A stretch of 64,000 nucleotides of DNA, from NCBI RefSeq assembly GCF_023283985.1, contig NZ_JAKIKU010000001.1, positions 62,001-126,000 on the forward strand, read 5' to 3'. This document shows positions 1 through 10,653 of the stretch, piece after piece; position 1 is the stretch's first letter; every line of letters begins with the position of its first letter. A program made the translations under genes and the position numbers. Under the pieces are notes generated by a model. That model was not told where the DNA came from. It did no database searches and worked only from the letters and a program-made list of their open reading frames with translations. Source of the DNA: Shewanella electrodiphila. Lineage in GTDB: Bacteria; Pseudomonadota; Gammaproteobacteria; Enterobacterales; Shewanellaceae.

Positions 1-403
1 TACGTTCATCGACATAGACACCGGGAGCGTCAGCTTTGGCATATGCGTTAACGTCATACATTGCCAGCATATCAACAATACTTTGTTCAATGTTATTAAC
101 TAACTGTCTGACGCCGAGTTTACCGCGTTTTATGTCGATAAGTGGATAGACAACTAACTGGCCCGGCCCGTGATAGGTCACTTGGCCACCACGGTCAACT
201 TGGATCACTGGGATATCACCTGGATTAAGGATGTGCTCGCTTTTGCCTGCTTGGCCTTGGGTGAATACGGGCGAGTGTTCAACAATCCATAATTCATCGT
301 TGCTTTCGCTGTCACGATTATCGGTATAAGCCTGCATTGCATGCCATACGGATTCGTAATCTTGGCGACCAAGATGTCTGATGTGTAACGCTTGAGTTTG
401 CAA
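1..403 (-). CDS. lipB: Octanoyltransferase LipB, 3' end outside window
   Basis: Transfers octanoyl from acyl carrier protein to lipoyl-dependent enzymes in the cytoplasm, the first step of de novo lipoate synthesis. I translated the reverse strand by hand. The N-terminal ~134 residues contain the family signatures [27 protein letters not shown] and [11 protein letters not shown]. The catalytic cysteine region is beyond the window edge. No ATG is available. The TTG at 403 is preceded by GGAGAGG at 6 nt spacing, so I prefer it over the in-frame TTG at 409. The gene follows ybeD after 93 bp, the usual dacA-ybeD-lipB order. Family identity is secure; only the start is open. Confidence 0.93.
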   Translation of the reverse strand, partial: MQTQALHIRHLGRQDYESVWHAMQAYTDNRDSESNDELWIVEHSPVFTQGQAGKSEHILNPGDIPVIQVDRGGQVTYHGPGQLVVYPLIDIKRGKLGVRQLVNNIEQSIVDMLAMYDVNAYAKADAPGVYVDER

Positions 404-496
404 GGGCAACCTCTCCCCTCAAAAAAGTTGGCTTATTATACGCACCTAGCAGCAAAATGACATCAAAGTGTTAGCTTGATCACATTTTGCTCATGG

Positions 497-763
497 TTAA
501 AGTACGCGATTCACGCCTTCGATTGCCGCAAGGTCGGTATAAACCTGCTCGATATGCTCTTTGCTGGTCACAGTAATGCGGATTGAAATCGCATAGTAAG
601 TGCCTTTGCTTGATGCTTTCACAGTCGGTGCATAGTCACCTGGAGCAAGCTGTTGCGCTACTGCAACAATGCGATCCGCTAGGGTATCATCGGCAGTACC
701 AATCACTTTGAATGGGCAAGAATTCGGAAATTCCATTAGTTCGCCAAAGTTTGTTTCTAACAT
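497..763 (-). CDS. ybeD: YbeD, DUF493 family protein
   Basis: Small cytoplasmic protein of 88 residues, the usual length for the DUF493/UPF0250 family, which has an ACT-like ferredoxin fold. The biochemical role is unknown; its constant position between dacA and lipB suggests a link to lipoylation or to envelope regulation, but that is inference. Family-like features are the N-terminal [14 protein letters not shown] segment and the C-terminal region ending in VNRVL. The ATG at 763 is the only sensible start. It is separated from dacA by a terminator hairpin at about 869-901, so it may have its own promoter. Confidence 0.9.
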   Translation of the reverse strand: MLETNFGELMEFPNSCPFKVIGTADDTLADRIVAVAQQLAPGDYAPTVKASSKGTYYAISIRITVTSKEHIEQVYTDLAAIEGVNRVL

Positions 764-868
764 GTGTTTGCTCTCTGCAGTTGTAATATGTGCTATCTGT
801 TCTATATGGGGTAATTATACTGTAATACAAGGCTTATAACACAGAGTCTATGCATTTATCCTAAGCAT

Positions 869-901
869 AAAAAATTAAAGCCACCCGAAGGTAGCTTTAA
901 T
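869..901 (-). terminator. Intrinsic terminator after dacA
   Basis: On the minus strand AAAGCTACC pairs with GGTGGCTTT (one wobble) across a TTCG tetraloop, followed by a run of six T. It lies just downstream of the dacA stop and before ybeD. Confidence 0.85.
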
Positions 902-925
902 TATTAGATTCTCTACTGGTACTGA

Positions 926-2104
926 TTAACTAAACCAGCCTTCAAACATTTGCTTGAAGTAATCCATCAGTTTGCTAAACCAGCTACCTTCGTTAACTTC
1001 ATTAAGTGTAACAAGTGGGAACTCAGCAATATCTTTACCATTAAGTTGGAAGAAGATACGGCCTACAGTTTCGCCTTTAGCTAATGGCGCTGTTAGGGGT
1101 TTAGTTAGCTCGAAGTTTGCTTCTAGGTTTTTCGCTTGACCACGGTTAATGGTAATAGGCGTATCAGTTACGACACCTAAATCAACGTTTTCACGATCGC
1201 CGTACCAGATTTTCTGGGTGACAAAAGTATCACCCGCTTTATACGGCGTGATTGATTCAAAGAAACGGAAACCATAGTTAAGCAGTTTTTTACTTTCAGC
1301 TTTACGCGCTGATTCACTGTTTGTGCCCATCACTACGGTGATTAAGCGCATACCATCATTGGTTGCTGAAGAAACTAAGTTATAACCAGCGCCTGAAGTA
1401 TGACCGGTTTTAATGCCGTCAACGTTAAGGCTGTTATCCCACAATAAACCGTTACGGTTATATTGTTTGATACCGTTAAACGTAAACGATTTTTCTGAAT
1501 ATACACGGTATTCATCAGGAACGTCGCGGATTAAGGCTGCGCCTAACAAAGCCATGTCATAAGCCGTGGTTTTGTGATTGTCTGAATCTAAACCATGAGA
1601 GTTTTCAAAGTAACTTTGGGTCATGCCAAGCTGCTTTGACCATGAATTCATTAAATCAACAAAGCCATCTTCTGTACCAGCAATATGCTCAGCCATTGCA
1701 ACACAAGCATCGTTACCTGATTGAATGATGATGCCACGGTTAAGGTCTTCTACAGTGACTTTCTTGCCAACTTCGATAAACATTTTAGAAGAGTCTGGGA
1801 AGTTTTTAGACCAAGCTTTTTTACTGATGGTCACTTCATCTTCTAGTGAAATATTACCTACCTTAACTTCGTGACCAATCACATAGCTGGTCATCATTTT
1901 AGTTAAGCTGGCAGGGTTTAGCGATTCGTAGGCATTGCTTTCAGCGATAACACGGCCTGAGTTGTAGTCCATTAAAACGTAAGCTTTAGCGGCAACTGTT
2001 GGTGCATTTGGCATAACCATGGGTGCATTGGCTGCGTGAGAAGATAAAGATACAGCGGAAAGCAGCAGCAAAGATTTAAGCGGAGTGTTAACAATATTCT
2101 TCAT
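926..2104 (-). CDS. dacA: D-alanyl-D-alanine carboxypeptidase (PBP5 type)
   Basis: Removes the terminal D-Ala from peptidoglycan pentapeptides in the periplasm and so limits cross-linking. 392 residues from the ATG at 2104, which begins a clear signal peptide (MKNIVNTPLK then a hydrophobic core, cleavage near SHAANA). The upstream in-frame ATG at 2155 would add 17 polar residues in front of it. The penicillin-binding motifs are in order: SLTK (S66, K69), SGN (129-131) and KTG (232-234). The C-terminus (GSWFSKLMDYFKQMFEGWF) is the amphipathic helix that anchors PBP5 to the inner membrane. Length and motifs match PBP5/PBP6; other dacA paralogues (dacC, dacD) are less likely beside rlpA and ybeD. 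Confidence 0.95.
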   Translation of the reverse strand: MKNIVNTPLKSLLLLSAVSLSSHAANAPMVMPNAPTVAAKAYVLMDYNSGRVIAESNAYESLNPASLTKMMTSYVIGHEVKVGNISLEDEVTISKKAWSKNFPDSSKMFIEVGKKVTVEDLNRGIIIQSGNDACVAMAEHIAGTEDGFVDLMNSWSKQLGMTQSYFENSHGLDSDNHKTTAYDMALLGAALIRDVPDEYRVYSEKSFTFNGIKQYNRNGLLWDNSLNVDGIKTGHTSGAGYNLVSSATNDGMRLITVVMGTNSESARKAESKKLLNYGFRFFESITPYKAGDTFVTQKIWYGDRENVDLGVVTDTPITINRGQAKNLEANFELTKPLTAPLAKGETVGRIFFQLNGKDIAEFPLVTLNEVNEGSWFSKLMDYFKQMFEGWFS

Positions 2105-2239
2105 TGAGTTTGCACATCTCTGGTCAGTCGTGAAAGAAGTAAGGTCGTTTATCAATTATTATCTATATTACAGCTGGTTAAATAAAAAGTAGCTAACTAC
2201 TTTAGCTGATTTACATAGTGATACGACATAATTAAAAAG

Positions 2240-2248
2240 ATTATACCA
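2240..2248 (-). promoter_or_regulatory. Candidate extended -10 promoter of dacA
   Basis: The minus strand reads TGGTATAAT, a perfect -10 hexamer with the TGn extension, about 140 bp upstream of the dacA start. No good -35 hexamer is seen at 17 bp, as is common for extended -10 promoters. Confidence 0.5.
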
Positions 2249-2357
2249 TTAGTCGACCTCAATTTGGCATTAAGGTTCCTTAACACAGGTTATTAACTGA
2301 AGTCGGATGTCGTATTTACAATCTTTAAATTTGATTACACAGTGGAATTAAGCACGA

Positions 2358-3200
2358 CTACTTTTTTGTTGGCGCTCTTAAATAACTTTGTGGGTAGCCA
2401 TCTTGTTTGATTTGCAGCAATAATTTATTCGCAAGGTAACTTTGACCAATGGGGCCAAGTAACAAGCGATAAAAACCATTAGCAGACTCAACAGAAGCTG
2501 GCACTTTATATTTTGCTTCAAGCTCTTTGGCGAGCACATTGATCCTTACTTGATCTTTAGAGGCTACCACTTGGATGATATGCACACTGTCATCTTTGAG
2601 TTCATCCAATGCCATCGACTCGGGTGATTCAATGTGGATGGTTTCAATATTCACCTTAGCGGTGCCACTTCCAAGCATGTCGAGTTTATAAGCGGCGGCA
2701 TAGGATAAATCTATGATGCGACCTTCATGAAACGGGCCGCGATCATTCACACGTACAATCACTTGCTTATTGTTCGCTTCGTTAGTGACTTTAACATAGC
2801 TAGGCAAGGGTAAAGTTTTGTGCGCCGCAGACATTGAATACATGTCGTAGGTTTCGCCATTGGAAGTTAAATGACCGTGAAACTTAGAGCCGTACCAAGA
2901 AGCATAACCACTTTGACTAAAGTCTTTGGCACTCGGCATCACAGTGTAGGATTTACCACGGACAGTATAGGTGCGTTTATTACCTTGGCGGCTATAAGGT
3001 TCGTATTTAGGATGCGCATCTTCAACTTTACTCACATCTGGAGCACTTTGCGGCGCGCGATCGTTTTTCATTTGATAACGGTCATCTTGACTAGTAGAAG
3101 ATGAACTTGAACAAGCACTCAGTAGCCCCAGTAAGCTTAATGTGCTGATGCTCAAAATCGTTCTTTTTTGCATTGATGAGTTAATCAGATTAATTAGCAT
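2358..3200 (-). CDS. rlpA: RlpA septal ring lytic transglycosylase lipoprotein
   Basis: Cleaves glycan strands lacking stem peptides at the division septum. The N-terminus is a lipoprotein signal with lipobox LLSAC. A double-psi beta-barrel domain follows (from about residue 95, YASWYGSKFHG through VNDRGPF and RIIDLSYAAA), and the C-terminal ~75 residues are a SPOR domain that binds denuded peptidoglycan (VHIIQVVASK to YRLLLGPIGQ). The first ATG (3200) overlaps the end of mltB by 11 bp, with a weak GAAG upstream. The ATG at 3173 would give a conventional 20-residue signal but has no ribosome-binding site. It sits in the shape-determining cluster mrdA-rodA-mltB-rlpA-dacA. Confidence 0.93.
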   Translation of the reverse strand: MLINLINSSMQKRTILSISTLSLLGLLSACSSSSSTSQDDRYQMKNDRAPQSAPDVSKVEDAHPKYEPYSRQGNKRTYTVRGKSYTVMPSAKDFSQSGYASWYGSKFHGHLTSNGETYDMYSMSAAHKTLPLPSYVKVTNEANNKQVIVRVNDRGPFHEGRIIDLSYAAAYKLDMLGSGTAKVNIETIHIESPESMALDELKDDSVHIIQVVASKDQVRINVLAKELEAKYKVPASVESANGFYRLLLGPIGQSYLANKLLLQIKQDGYPQSYLRAPTKK

Positions 3201-4200
3201 GGTAAGCGGCTTCTAACTGTTGGCTAAACTGATAAACCGCCATAGCATATAACGGGCTGCGGTTATAACGGGTGATCACGTAAAAATTATTTAAGCCTAA
3301 CCAGTATTCTGTCGCTTCTGGTTGATCCAATTTCACGAGTAAAGCACGTTGAGATGCATCGATGTCTTTCGCTTTTGCAAGGCTCAAGGTTGGCGTTAAA
3401 ATGTCGGCAACGGTTTGAGTTGGTTTTCCTTTCACCCACACTTTGGCTTTTGGTGCTGTATCTACAGTGTGGTTAAGCTCTAGCGTAACAGGTGCGCCGC
3501 GCTGCCAACCATGTTGGTGGAAGTAGTTAGCGACACTGCCAATGGCATCTTGTTTATTATTCAGCAAGTCACGACGACCATCGCCACTGAAATCAACTGC
3601 GTAATGGCGATAGCTTGATGGAATGAATTGGCCGTAACCCATAGCACCAGCGTAAGAACCTTTTAGGTTGTCATTATCTAATTGTTCTTCTTTAACCAAT
3701 GACATTAAGTTGCCAAATTCACTGCGGAAAAAAGTCGCTCTAGGTGGGTAATAAAACCCTAAGGTGTATAACGCATCTTGGACTTTATAGTTGCCCATAT
3801 AGCCGCCATAAAAAGTTTCGATACCAATAATAGCCACTATGATTTGCGGGTCCACTTGGAATTTGTCTGCAGCATTGTTGATGGTTTCAGCATTGTCATG
3901 CCAAAATTTCAAGCCTTTTTCTAAGCGTTTGTCAGTCAGAAAAATGGGATAGTATTGATGCCAAGGCTTAGCTTCCCAAGGTTTAGATATTGCATCTAAC
4001 ACCGCTTGATTATGATTTGCTGTTGCGAGGAAATCTTTGACTTCTTGCTCTGAGAACCCTTTATTTACTTGGTCACTGATAAAGGCCTGCTTGAGCGCCG
4101 TCACTTCTGAACTGTCCGCGGTGTTTATCTCAGTTGCTTGGAGACTTGAGCAACTCAGTAGTAAGGCTAAACCAGCAGCGAATGTCGTTTTTAAATGCAT
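3190..4200 (-). CDS. mltB: Membrane-bound lytic murein transglycosylase B
   Basis: Cuts peptidoglycan glycan strands to 1,6-anhydro-muropeptides in the periplasm. 336 residues from the ATG at 4200, chosen because AAAGGA lies 6 nt upstream; the in-frame ATG at 4218 lacks this. The N-terminus is hydrophobic and contains LLSC (C17), a weak lipobox, so it may be lipid-anchored like E. coli MltB. Catalytic Glu128 lies in IIGIETFYGG, and the family segment GAMGYGQFIPSSYRHYAVDF is present. It lies between rodA and rlpA; the gene end overlaps the rlpA start, suggesting coupled translation. Confidence 0.94.
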   Translation of the reverse strand: MHLKTTFAAGLALLLSCSSLQATEINTADSSEVTALKQAFISDQVNKGFSEQEVKDFLATANHNQAVLDAISKPWEAKPWHQYYPIFLTDKRLEKGLKFWHDNAETINNAADKFQVDPQIIVAIIGIETFYGGYMGNYKVQDALYTLGFYYPPRATFFRSEFGNLMSLVKEEQLDNDNLKGSYAGAMGYGQFIPSSYRHYAVDFSGDGRRDLLNNKQDAIGSVANYFHQHGWQRGAPVTLELNHTVDTAPKAKVWVKGKPTQTVADILTPTLSLAKAKDIDASQRALLVKLDQPEATEYWLGLNNFYVITRYNRSPLYAMAVYQFSQQLEAAYHAN

Positions 4201-4280
4201 TAACAATCCTTTTGTCATGTTTGTTTTATCATATTGGCATTATTTGTAACCTGCCTAAAGCCGAATATACAGCGTAAAGC

Positions 4281-5393
4281 TTAACGGTCTATGAAACGTC
4301 GATGAGTATGAATACTCATTAATATGCCAAAACCAATCATCAAGGTCATCATTGATGTACCACCATAACTGACTAAAGGTAACGGTACACCAACAACAGG
4401 TAAAATGCCCGATACCATGCCTATATTCACAAAAATATAAACGAAGAAGGTTAAGGTAATACTGCCTGCAAGTAACCTTGCAAAACTGGTTTGTGCACGA
4501 GATGCAATCACTAACCCACGGCCAATAATATACATGTAAAGTGCAAGTAAGATTAAGCTACCAATTAAGCCAAACTCTTCACCAACCACTGCAAAAATAA
4601 AGTCGGTGTGCCTTTCAGGTAAAAACTCTAACTGAGATTGCGAACCTTGTAGCCAACCTTTACCCCATAAACCACCAGAGCCAATAGCAATTTTTGATTG
4701 GATAATATGGTAACCCGCGCCTAGGGGGTCTCGCTCAGGATCAAATAAAGTCATGACCCGTGTGCGCTGATAATCATGCATTAAGAAAAACCACAATATC
4801 GGCAGTAATGCCAAAACCGCGGCGACACAGGAACCGACAATAACCCAGCTCATGCCTGATAAAAACAATACAAAAACACCTGATGCAGCAACCAAGATTG
4901 AGGTACCTAAATCAGGTTGTTTGGCGATCAATAAGGTTGGGATTAATAGAATCACTAATCCACCGGCTAAATGACGTTTTTTAGGCGGCAGTGGAAATTT
5001 ACTGATATACCACGCCATGGTAATAGGGAAGGCAAGCTTAATCAGCTCTGATGGCTGGAACTCCATAAAACCTAAGTTTAGCCAGCGCTGTGCCCCTTTG
5101 TTAATGGTGCCAAAAAAGTGTACTCCAAGCAGTAATATGATGCCTGCTATGTAAATAGGCAGTGCCCAACGCCGCAATATTTCTGGGTTGATTTGCGCAA
5201 AAACAAACATGACAAACAAAGACAAACTGAGTCGTACTAGCTGTCTTTCCATCATGGCAGCGTCTTCACCACTGGCGGAATAGATTACGAATAGCCCAAA
5301 CACCATTAAGGCTAATAAGCCGAGAAGCAAAGGTAAGTCTATGTGTAATTTTTGCCAAATATTCTTTTTATGGGGGTGGTGTGAGGCATTCAT
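4281..5393 (-). CDS. rodA: RodA, SEDS peptidoglycan glycosyltransferase
   Basis: Polytopic inner-membrane polymerase of the elongasome; it polymerises lipid II while its partner PBP2 (next gene upstream) cross-links. 370 residues, about ten hydrophobic segments. SEDS signatures present are [14 protein letters not shown], the conserved [14 protein letters not shown] stretch, [19 protein letters not shown] and the C-terminal [11 protein letters not shown]. The start is the ATG at 5393, which overlaps the mrdA stop as ATGA with AGGTGG upstream, so translation of the two partners is coupled. A longer start at 5408 exists but has no such support. Confidence 0.96.
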   Translation of the reverse strand: MNASHHPHKKNIWQKLHIDLPLLLGLLALMVFGLFVIYSASGEDAAMMERQLVRLSLSLFVMFVFAQINPEILRRWALPIYIAGIILLLGVHFFGTINKGAQRWLNLGFMEFQPSELIKLAFPITMAWYISKFPLPPKKRHLAGGLVILLIPTLLIAKQPDLGTSILVAASGVFVLFLSGMSWVIVGSCVAAVLALLPILWFFLMHDYQRTRVMTLFDPERDPLGAGYHIIQSKIAIGSGGLWGKGWLQGSQSQLEFLPERHTDFIFAVVGEEFGLIGSLILLALYMYIIGRGLVIASRAQTSFARLLAGSITLTFFVYIFVNIGMVSGILPVVGVPLPLVSYGGTSMMTLMIGFGILMSIHTHRRFIDR

Positions 5394-7246
5394 TCTGCCA
5401 CCTTCCATTCGTCACGTAACATATATTCGTCCAATAAGGCGCGGGCAACAGGGCCTGCGTTAACGCCGCCCCAACCGGCATTTTCTAGCACTACAGCGAG
5501 GACTATTTTAGGGTTTTCATAAGGGGCATAAGCAATGATTAATGCATTGTCTCTAAGATGCTCTGCAATCGTGTCTGAATCATATTTTTCATCTTGTGCA
5601 ACACTGAATACCTGAGCTGTACCGGTTTTCATTGCGGCAGTGTATGTGGCGTCAGTAAAGCGCGATTTGTGCGCTGTGCGGCGCATCGCCTCGTTAATAA
5701 TTTCCCAATTATTATCATCATTTAGGCTGATGGGTTCTCGTTCATCAATTGGGGTGTCTATCTTAGAGGTTTCATCTTTGAATGATTTCAGCAAATGCGG
5801 TGTGAAGCGTGTACCACGATTAGCCAAAATAGTGGCTGCATTGGTTAGTTGTAGTGGCGTTGTGGTCCAATAACCTTGACCAATACCCACTGAAATGGTG
5901 TCACCAATATACCAAGGCTGGTTATAGCGCATGCGTTTCCAATCTTTGGACGGCATGATGCCATTGGCTTCTTCATAAATGTCGATACCACTTGGCTCAC
6001 CAAAGCCAAATTTGGACATAAAGGCTGCCATTTTATCAACACCGACTTTGTAAGCGAGATCGTAAAAAAACGTATCGCAAGAGTCCATGATAGAGCTATA
6101 AACATCAACCCAGCCATGGCCCCAACGTTTCCAGTCACGATACTTTCGTTCAACGTTAGGAATTTGCCAAAAGCCTGGATCCCAAATGCGGGTTTTCTCT
6201 GTAATGGTTTTTTCTTCGAGGCCTAATAAGGCAACATGAGGCTTAATAGTCGATGCCGGCGAATATTGTCCTTGTGTTGCTCGGTTAATTAGCGGTCTAG
6301 ATGTGTCATTTAGTAGAGCACTGTAGGCTTTAGTGCTAATGCCATGGACAAATAAGTTAGGGTCATAGGTAGGGCTTGATACCATGGCAAGTACGCCACC
6401 ATCTTGGGGATCGATTGCCACCACTGAACCACGACGTCCATCGAGCAATTCCATGGCTTTTTGTTGCAGTTTTAAATCTAAAGTTAAGTAGATATCTTGC
6501 CCAGGTGTTGGCGGCGTGGCTTTTAAAGTGCGAATAACACGGCCACGGTTGTTTACTTCTTCTTCTAAATGCCCTGGTTTTCCAAGCAAGAGACTTTCAT
6601 AGTATTTTTCAATGCCTTGCTTACCAATGTCATTGGTTGCAGCATAATTTTTCCATTGGCCTGATTTTTCAAGTGAGGTTCTATCTCGGGCATTAATTTT
6701 ACCCACATAACCCAGTACATGGGTCATGAGACCTTCATAGGGATAATGGCGTTTAAGACCTGCTTCGACTCTAAAACCTGGGAACTGATGTTGATTAACA
6801 CTGAAGGTAGCAACTTGCTCTTCAGTCAGGCGAGATTTAATCGTCAATGGTTTGAAGCGACGATGATATCGAAGCCTTTCAGTGATAGTTTCACGCTCAT
6901 CTGCACTTAATTCAATATACTCGTTAAGTTTATCTAGTGATGCGCTTATGTCTTCGGTTTTTTCAGGAATAACTTCAAGAGTATAAAATGGTTGGTTTTC
7001 AGCGAGTAACTGACCGTGTCGGTCATAGATAAGTCCACGACTTGGTGCTACAGGTACAACACGGATACGGTTATCGTTTGAGCGAGTTTCATAATCTTGA
7101 AATGAGACAACTTGCAACTGATACAAGTTGGAAAGCAATATACTGATTAGGATAAACACGCACAGGAAAGTAAACAAAGCACGACGTTTGAATAGCGACG
7201 CCTCGGCAGCGTGGTCGTGCATGGCAATGCGCTTTTTTGGCGACAC
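5390..7246 (-). CDS. mrdA: Penicillin-binding protein 2, elongation transpeptidase
   Basis: Class B PBP that cross-links peptidoglycan during cell elongation. 618 residues with one N-terminal membrane segment (about 22-42), a pedestal domain and a transpeptidase domain. Active-site motifs: STIK (S332, K335), SCD (389-391, the usual PBP2 variant of SxN) and KTG (540-542). The start is GTG at 7246, preceded by CGGAGA at about 8 nt; an in-frame ATG at 7222 is the alternative. It heads mrdA-rodA and overlaps rodA by 4 bp. Confidence 0.96.
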   Translation of the reverse strand: MSPKKRIAMHDHAAEASLFKRRALFTFLCVFILISILLSNLYQLQVVSFQDYETRSNDNRIRVVPVAPSRGLIYDRHGQLLAENQPFYTLEVIPEKTEDISASLDKLNEYIELSADERETITERLRYHRRFKPLTIKSRLTEEQVATFSVNQHQFPGFRVEAGLKRHYPYEGLMTHVLGYVGKINARDRTSLEKSGQWKNYAATNDIGKQGIEKYYESLLLGKPGHLEEEVNNRGRVIRTLKATPPTPGQDIYLTLDLKLQQKAMELLDGRRGSVVAIDPQDGGVLAMVSSPTYDPNLFVHGISTKAYSALLNDTSRPLINRATQGQYSPASTIKPHVALLGLEEKTITEKTRIWDPGFWQIPNVERKYRDWKRWGHGWVDVYSSIMDSCDTFFYDLAYKVGVDKMAAFMSKFGFGEPSGIDIYEEANGIMPSKDWKRMRYNQPWYIGDTISVGIGQGYWTTTPLQLTNAATILANRGTRFTPHLLKSFKDETSKIDTPIDEREPISLNDDNNWEIINEAMRRTAHKSRFTDATYTAAMKTGTAQVFSVAQDEKYDSDTIAEHLRDNALIIAYAPYENPKIVLAVVLENAGWGGVNAGPVARALLDEYMLRDEWKVAE

Positions 7247-7339
7247 TTAAGCTTTCTCCGATAGGTTCAGGCTGACAAATTCAGCTTAGCTATATTAGCT
7301 GAATTAACTTCACTTTTACCAGAGGTTTACCGATTAGGC

Positions 7340-7810
7340 TTATTCTCTGTGGTAGGGATGGTTGTTATTTATGCTCCATGCTCGGTAAAGGCTTTCAGCA
7401 ACCAAAACGCGAACTAATGGATGGGGTAGCGTGAGGGCTGATAAACACCAACTTTGACTAGCGGCAGCTTTGCAATCTGGAGCAAGACCTTCAGGACCGC
7501 CAATCAATAAACTGACATCGCGGCCATCAAGTTGCCATTTACTGAGTTGCTGAGCAAGTTGGGGTGTCTCCCAGTTCTTGCCTGGCAAATCTAGGCTTAC
7601 AATGTGATTGCCTTTGGGCACAGCTGCTAGCATAAGTTCGCCTTCTTTTTGAAGAATGCGTGCTATATCAGCATTTTTACCGCGCTTCCCAGCTGGGATC
7701 TCGATGAGTTCTAACGCCATATCTCGAGGGAAACGACGTTGATACTCTTCAAACCCGCGGGTGACCCAATCTGGCATCTTAGTGCCAACAGCAATCAGTT
7801 GTAACTTCAT
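7340..7810 (-). CDS. rlmH: 23S rRNA pseudouridine-1915 N3-methyltransferase
   Basis: SPOUT-family methyltransferase that methylates pseudouridine 1915 in helix 69 of 23S rRNA on the assembled 70S ribosome. 156 residues, exactly the usual length. The SAM-binding trefoil-knot motif LLIGGPEGL and the C-terminal NNNHPYHRE are visible. The ATG at 7810 shares its A with the TAA stop of rsfS (TAATG), so the two ribosome-maturation genes are translationally coupled. Confidence 0.97.
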   Translation of the reverse strand: MKLQLIAVGTKMPDWVTRGFEEYQRRFPRDMALELIEIPAGKRGKNADIARILQKEGELMLAAVPKGNHIVSLDLPGKNWETPQLAQQLSKWQLDGRDVSLLIGGPEGLAPDCKAAASQSWCLSALTLPHPLVRVLVAESLYRAWSINNNHPYHRE

Positions 7811-8139
7811 TAGGCGTCGTTTTCAGTCCATAGCTTTTCTAGGTCATAAAATTCGCGTGTTTGCTGCTGCATCACGTGTAAAATTACGCCACCTAAATCA
7901 ACGAGTACCCATTCACTGCTATCACGGCCTTCAACACCTAATGGTTGGTTACCAGCAGTTTTAGCTTCAACAATCATGTTTTCTGCAATAGCGCGAACAT
8001 GAGTTTTTGATGTACCAGAACAAATTACCATGTAATCAGTAATGTGTGATTGGTTTGCCACGTCTAGTACCACAACGTCTTTGGCTTTCAGGTCGTCGAT
8101 CTTATCGACAACAAAATCTTTTAATTCCGTGCTCTGCAC
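7810..8139 (-). CDS. rsfS: Ribosomal silencing factor RsfS
   Basis: Binds ribosomal protein uL14 and blocks joining of the subunits when nutrients are short. 109 residues, normal for the family, with the conserved [20 protein letters not shown] and [20 protein letters not shown] segments. The start is GTG at 8139, with GAGGT 8 nt upstream. It is followed directly by rlmH through a TAATG overlap and preceded by nadD after about 100 bp. Confidence 0.95.
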   Translation of the reverse strand: MQSTELKDFVVDKIDDLKAKDVVVLDVANQSHITDYMVICSGTSKTHVRAIAENMIVEAKTAGNQPLGVEGRDSSEWVLVDLGGVILHVMQQQTREFYDLEKLWTENDA

Positions 8140-8238
8140 GTCACTTACCTCAATATGTAAAAATAACGGAGCATTATACGCAAAATACCCTAGCTAGCGC
8201 AATTGAAGCCGTGTTCAATTAAGCATCTAAAATCGCTT

Positions 8239-8949
8239 TTACTTATTTTGGTACAGATGATGCTCACAAATGTATTGTTGGATCACAAAGGGCAGCATAT
8301 TAGCGATCTCTGTGTTAACAAATACTTTCGTGTTGTGCGTTGTTTTTTGTTGTTCAAAGGGGACATTTTTGAGGAAACGACGAATTTCTGTTGAGGAAAT
8401 ATCCTGCAAGCTAACATCGACAGGGAATATTTTTCCCGTTTTAGCTAATGCGGGCACTTTTGCATTTTGAATTAACAAATCCGCCATCGGGCTGTTTTTG
8501 TCTAATTGCCAACCTGGACGCTGACAGACAACTAAGTGACATAAATTAAAAATGGATTGCCACTGGTACCAAGACGGTAGGTTGATGAACGAGTCAGTGC
8601 CCATGATGAAATAAAACTGATGCTGAGGATATTGTTGTGTTAGCAGTTCCAGTGTCGTTGCGCTATATGACGGCGTATCGCGATTAATTTCAATATCGCA
8701 CACTTCAAAATGGTCATACTGCTGACAAACAAGTCGCGCCATCGCTAAGCGGTGTTGGCTACTGACTTGGGTAGTCTGTTTGTGCGGTGGAATATGATTG
8801 GGCATTAACCAAATTTTATCGAGCCCAAGTTGCTGCTGAACTTCTATAGCGGGTTTGATATGACCGAAGTGAATTGGGTCAAAGGTGCCACCTAATAACC
8901 CAATTTTCATTCCTGCTTGATGATGACTATTGCTCAAAATGGGGCTCAT
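8239..8949 (-). CDS. nadD: Nicotinate-nucleotide adenylyltransferase
   Basis: Converts nicotinate mononucleotide and ATP to deamido-NAD, the central step of NAD synthesis. The nucleotidyltransferase motif [11 protein letters not shown] and the C-terminal ISSTEIRRF motif are intact. The start at 8949 overlaps the holA stop as ATGA, which I take as coupling; the ATG at 8910 begins the conserved MKIGLLGG core and is the alternative, but AGGA lies too close to it. From 8949 the protein is 236 residues, from 8910 it is 223, and both are within the normal range. Confidence 0.95.
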   Translation of the reverse strand: MSPILSNSHHQAGMKIGLLGGTFDPIHFGHIKPAIEVQQQLGLDKIWLMPNHIPPHKQTTQVSSQHRLAMARLVCQQYDHFEVCDIEINRDTPSYSATTLELLTQQYPQHQFYFIMGTDSFINLPSWYQWQSIFNLCHLVVCQRPGWQLDKNSPMADLLIQNAKVPALAKTGKIFPVDVSLQDISSTEIRRFLKNVPFEQQKTTHNTKVFVNTEIANMLPFVIQQYICEHHLYQNK

Positions 8950-9977
8950 GTTTGCAGTTCTATATGCGCTAAACGCCGATGAGCATTAGGATCAAACAGT
9001 AAGCATAAGTGGCTCATAGCAGTCCAATCTTCAATACCATGTTGTTTAAGGTTCATTTCCATTTTTGACGCAAAGGCCAACATGTGTTCAATTTGGCTGA
9101 GGGTTAAGCGGGTTAAAGCCGCTTGGTATAATGGCTTACGTTTATCCCAAATCCGATGTTGTTGCCATAAACTATTTAGTTGAGCGCCTTGTTCTACAGC
9201 AGTCTTAAGATTAAGTAATACATTTAGCTCTTTAAATAGCGCCCACATCAAAATTGGCATTGCAGTGCCTTCGCCATTGAGCTGCACCACCATATGCTGA
9301 GCATGTTTTTGATGATTACCCAGTAAGGCATCTGTCAGTTGAAACACGGTAAAGCGAGATTGATCTTCAAAATAATCAGTTAAATGATCACTATGAATCG
9401 GCTCATGAGGGCTAAGTAACTGCAGTAATTGTAATGCTTGTTCAGCTGCGAGCAAATTACCTTCAAACAAGTTAAACAGCATGGCTTTTGCATCCATCTG
9501 TACGTGTAACTTGTAATGACTAATACGGTTATCTAACCAACGTTGAAACTGCTTACCTTCTGGCGTGGTACAAGGTAAGTAAATACCCGCTGCATCAAGA
9601 GTTTTGAACCACTTACTTTTTGTTTCAGCAGAAAGCTTAGGCCCATGAATTAATAAGATGATGTCAGGGTTTGGATTTTGCATCATCGAAATGAATGCAG
9701 CAGAACCTTCAGTGCCAGGCTTTGCCTGAGGTAGAGTGAGTTCGATAATGCGGCGACTGGCAAACAAACTCATGGATTGCCACTCTTGAATCAAATCATT
9801 CCAACTAAAACCGGTTTCTTGGGTTAGGTGAACACGTTCATCAAATCCGTGTTTTTTAGCCGCAGCTAGAATCTGTGCTTTACAGTTTTCAATCAGCCAT
9901 GGGTCATCACCGAAGAGTAAGTAACAGCCTTGAGGGCTTTTAAGATGTTGGCTTATTTGATCTGGGTAAACCCGCAT
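8946..9977 (-). CDS. holA: DNA polymerase III delta subunit
   Basis: Clamp-loader subunit that opens the beta sliding clamp. 343 residues, as expected. The N-terminus ([13 protein letters not shown], then [14 protein letters not shown]) matches HolA, and the protein shows the usual low conservation elsewhere, with an alpha-helical C-terminal collar domain. The ATG at 9977 overlaps the TAA of lptE (TAATG), and its end overlaps nadD. The order lptE-holA-nadD is standard in gammaproteobacteria. Confidence 0.93.
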   Translation of the reverse strand: MRVYPDQISQHLKSPQGCYLLFGDDPWLIENCKAQILAAAKKHGFDERVHLTQETGFSWNDLIQEWQSMSLFASRRIIELTLPQAKPGTEGSAAFISMMQNPNPDIILLIHGPKLSAETKSKWFKTLDAAGIYLPCTTPEGKQFQRWLDNRISHYKLHVQMDAKAMLFNLFEGNLLAAEQALQLLQLLSPHEPIHSDHLTDYFEDQSRFTVFQLTDALLGNHQKHAQHMVVQLNGEGTAMPILMWALFKELNVLLNLKTAVEQGAQLNSLWQQHRIWDKRKPLYQAALTRLTLSQIEHMLAFASKMEMNLKQHGIEDWTAMSHLCLLFDPNAHRRLAHIELQT

Positions 9978-10471
9978 TAATTCACCTCAATGGAGGCCAG
10001 GGTTTGAATAATATTGTCGGCGGCCTGAATACGCATTTCTTTGACCAACATTTCCATTTCACGACTTTTTGCTAATGCTGTACGTGGATCGTCTTGATAG
10101 TCACGACGAATTTCTGTTTGGAATATTTGTGGTTCAGACTCAGGTAGTGTGAGTGAGTAATTCACTAAATAAATAAGTTCGTATTCAGCGACGTTACCTG
10201 TCGGGTATAGAGACAGTGTTGCACGCTCAAGAGAATCATTTACCAGTCTAAGGGTAGGCGTGGTATCTGATGCTGGAACCGTTGAAATAGTATGAATACG
10301 TAGGCGATCGCTGACTAAACGTGACAGTTCACTGTATTGATCGTTGGTGCTTAAATGCAATTCTTCAAGCTCGACTGGAATAGAATAACTGCGTTGTAAT
10401 TTAAAGCCGCAACCTGCAGTGGTTAATATAACCAGTGCCATCATTGCCAAGCTAATGCGTTTTATTAGCAT
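9977..10471 (-). CDS. lptE: LPS-assembly lipoprotein LptE
   Basis: Outer-membrane lipoprotein that plugs the LptD barrel and helps deliver LPS to the cell surface. The signal peptide ends in lipobox TAGC, followed by GFKLQRSYSIPVELEEL, typical of LptE. About 164 residues from the ATG at 10471. An ATG at 10486 adds five residues, but its AAAAGG is immediately adjacent, leaving no spacing, so the start is uncertain. It follows leuS across a 167-bp gap that holds a hairpin and is coupled to holA. Confidence 0.9.
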   Translation of the reverse strand: MLIKRISLAMMALVILTTAGCGFKLQRSYSIPVELEELHLSTNDQYSELSRLVSDRLRIHTISTVPASDTTPTLRLVNDSLERATLSLYPTGNVAEYELIYLVNYSLTLPESEPQIFQTEIRRDYQDDPRTALAKSREMEMLVKEMRIQAADNIIQTLASIEVN

Positions 10472-10553
10472 CACTAGTATCGGCATCCTTTTACTTAACT
10501 TTTAAATAGAATTTATTGCTTTCGCAACCCTGATAGTAGATTACAGGGAAATA

Positions 10554-10584
10554 AGAAAGGTTGCTAATCAATAGCAACCTTTCT
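10554..10584 (-). terminator. Hairpin between leuS and lptE
   Basis: Perfect 12-bp stem (AGAAAGGTTGCT and its complement) with a 7-nt loop. On the minus strand it is followed only by TATTTCC, a poor T-run, so it may be a weak terminator, an attenuator or an mRNA-end stabiliser between leuS and lptE-holA-nadD. Confidence 0.55.
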
Positions 10585-10653
10585 GTTGGTATAAGCAATG
10601 TGTGATGCATTTGGCTGTTACTTTTGAAATAACAGCAAACGCACCATTATCGT

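Noticed and set aside
2871..3104. Antisense ORF opposite rlpA.
   Set aside because: It is a shadow of the rlpA reading frame, with no binding site or domain.
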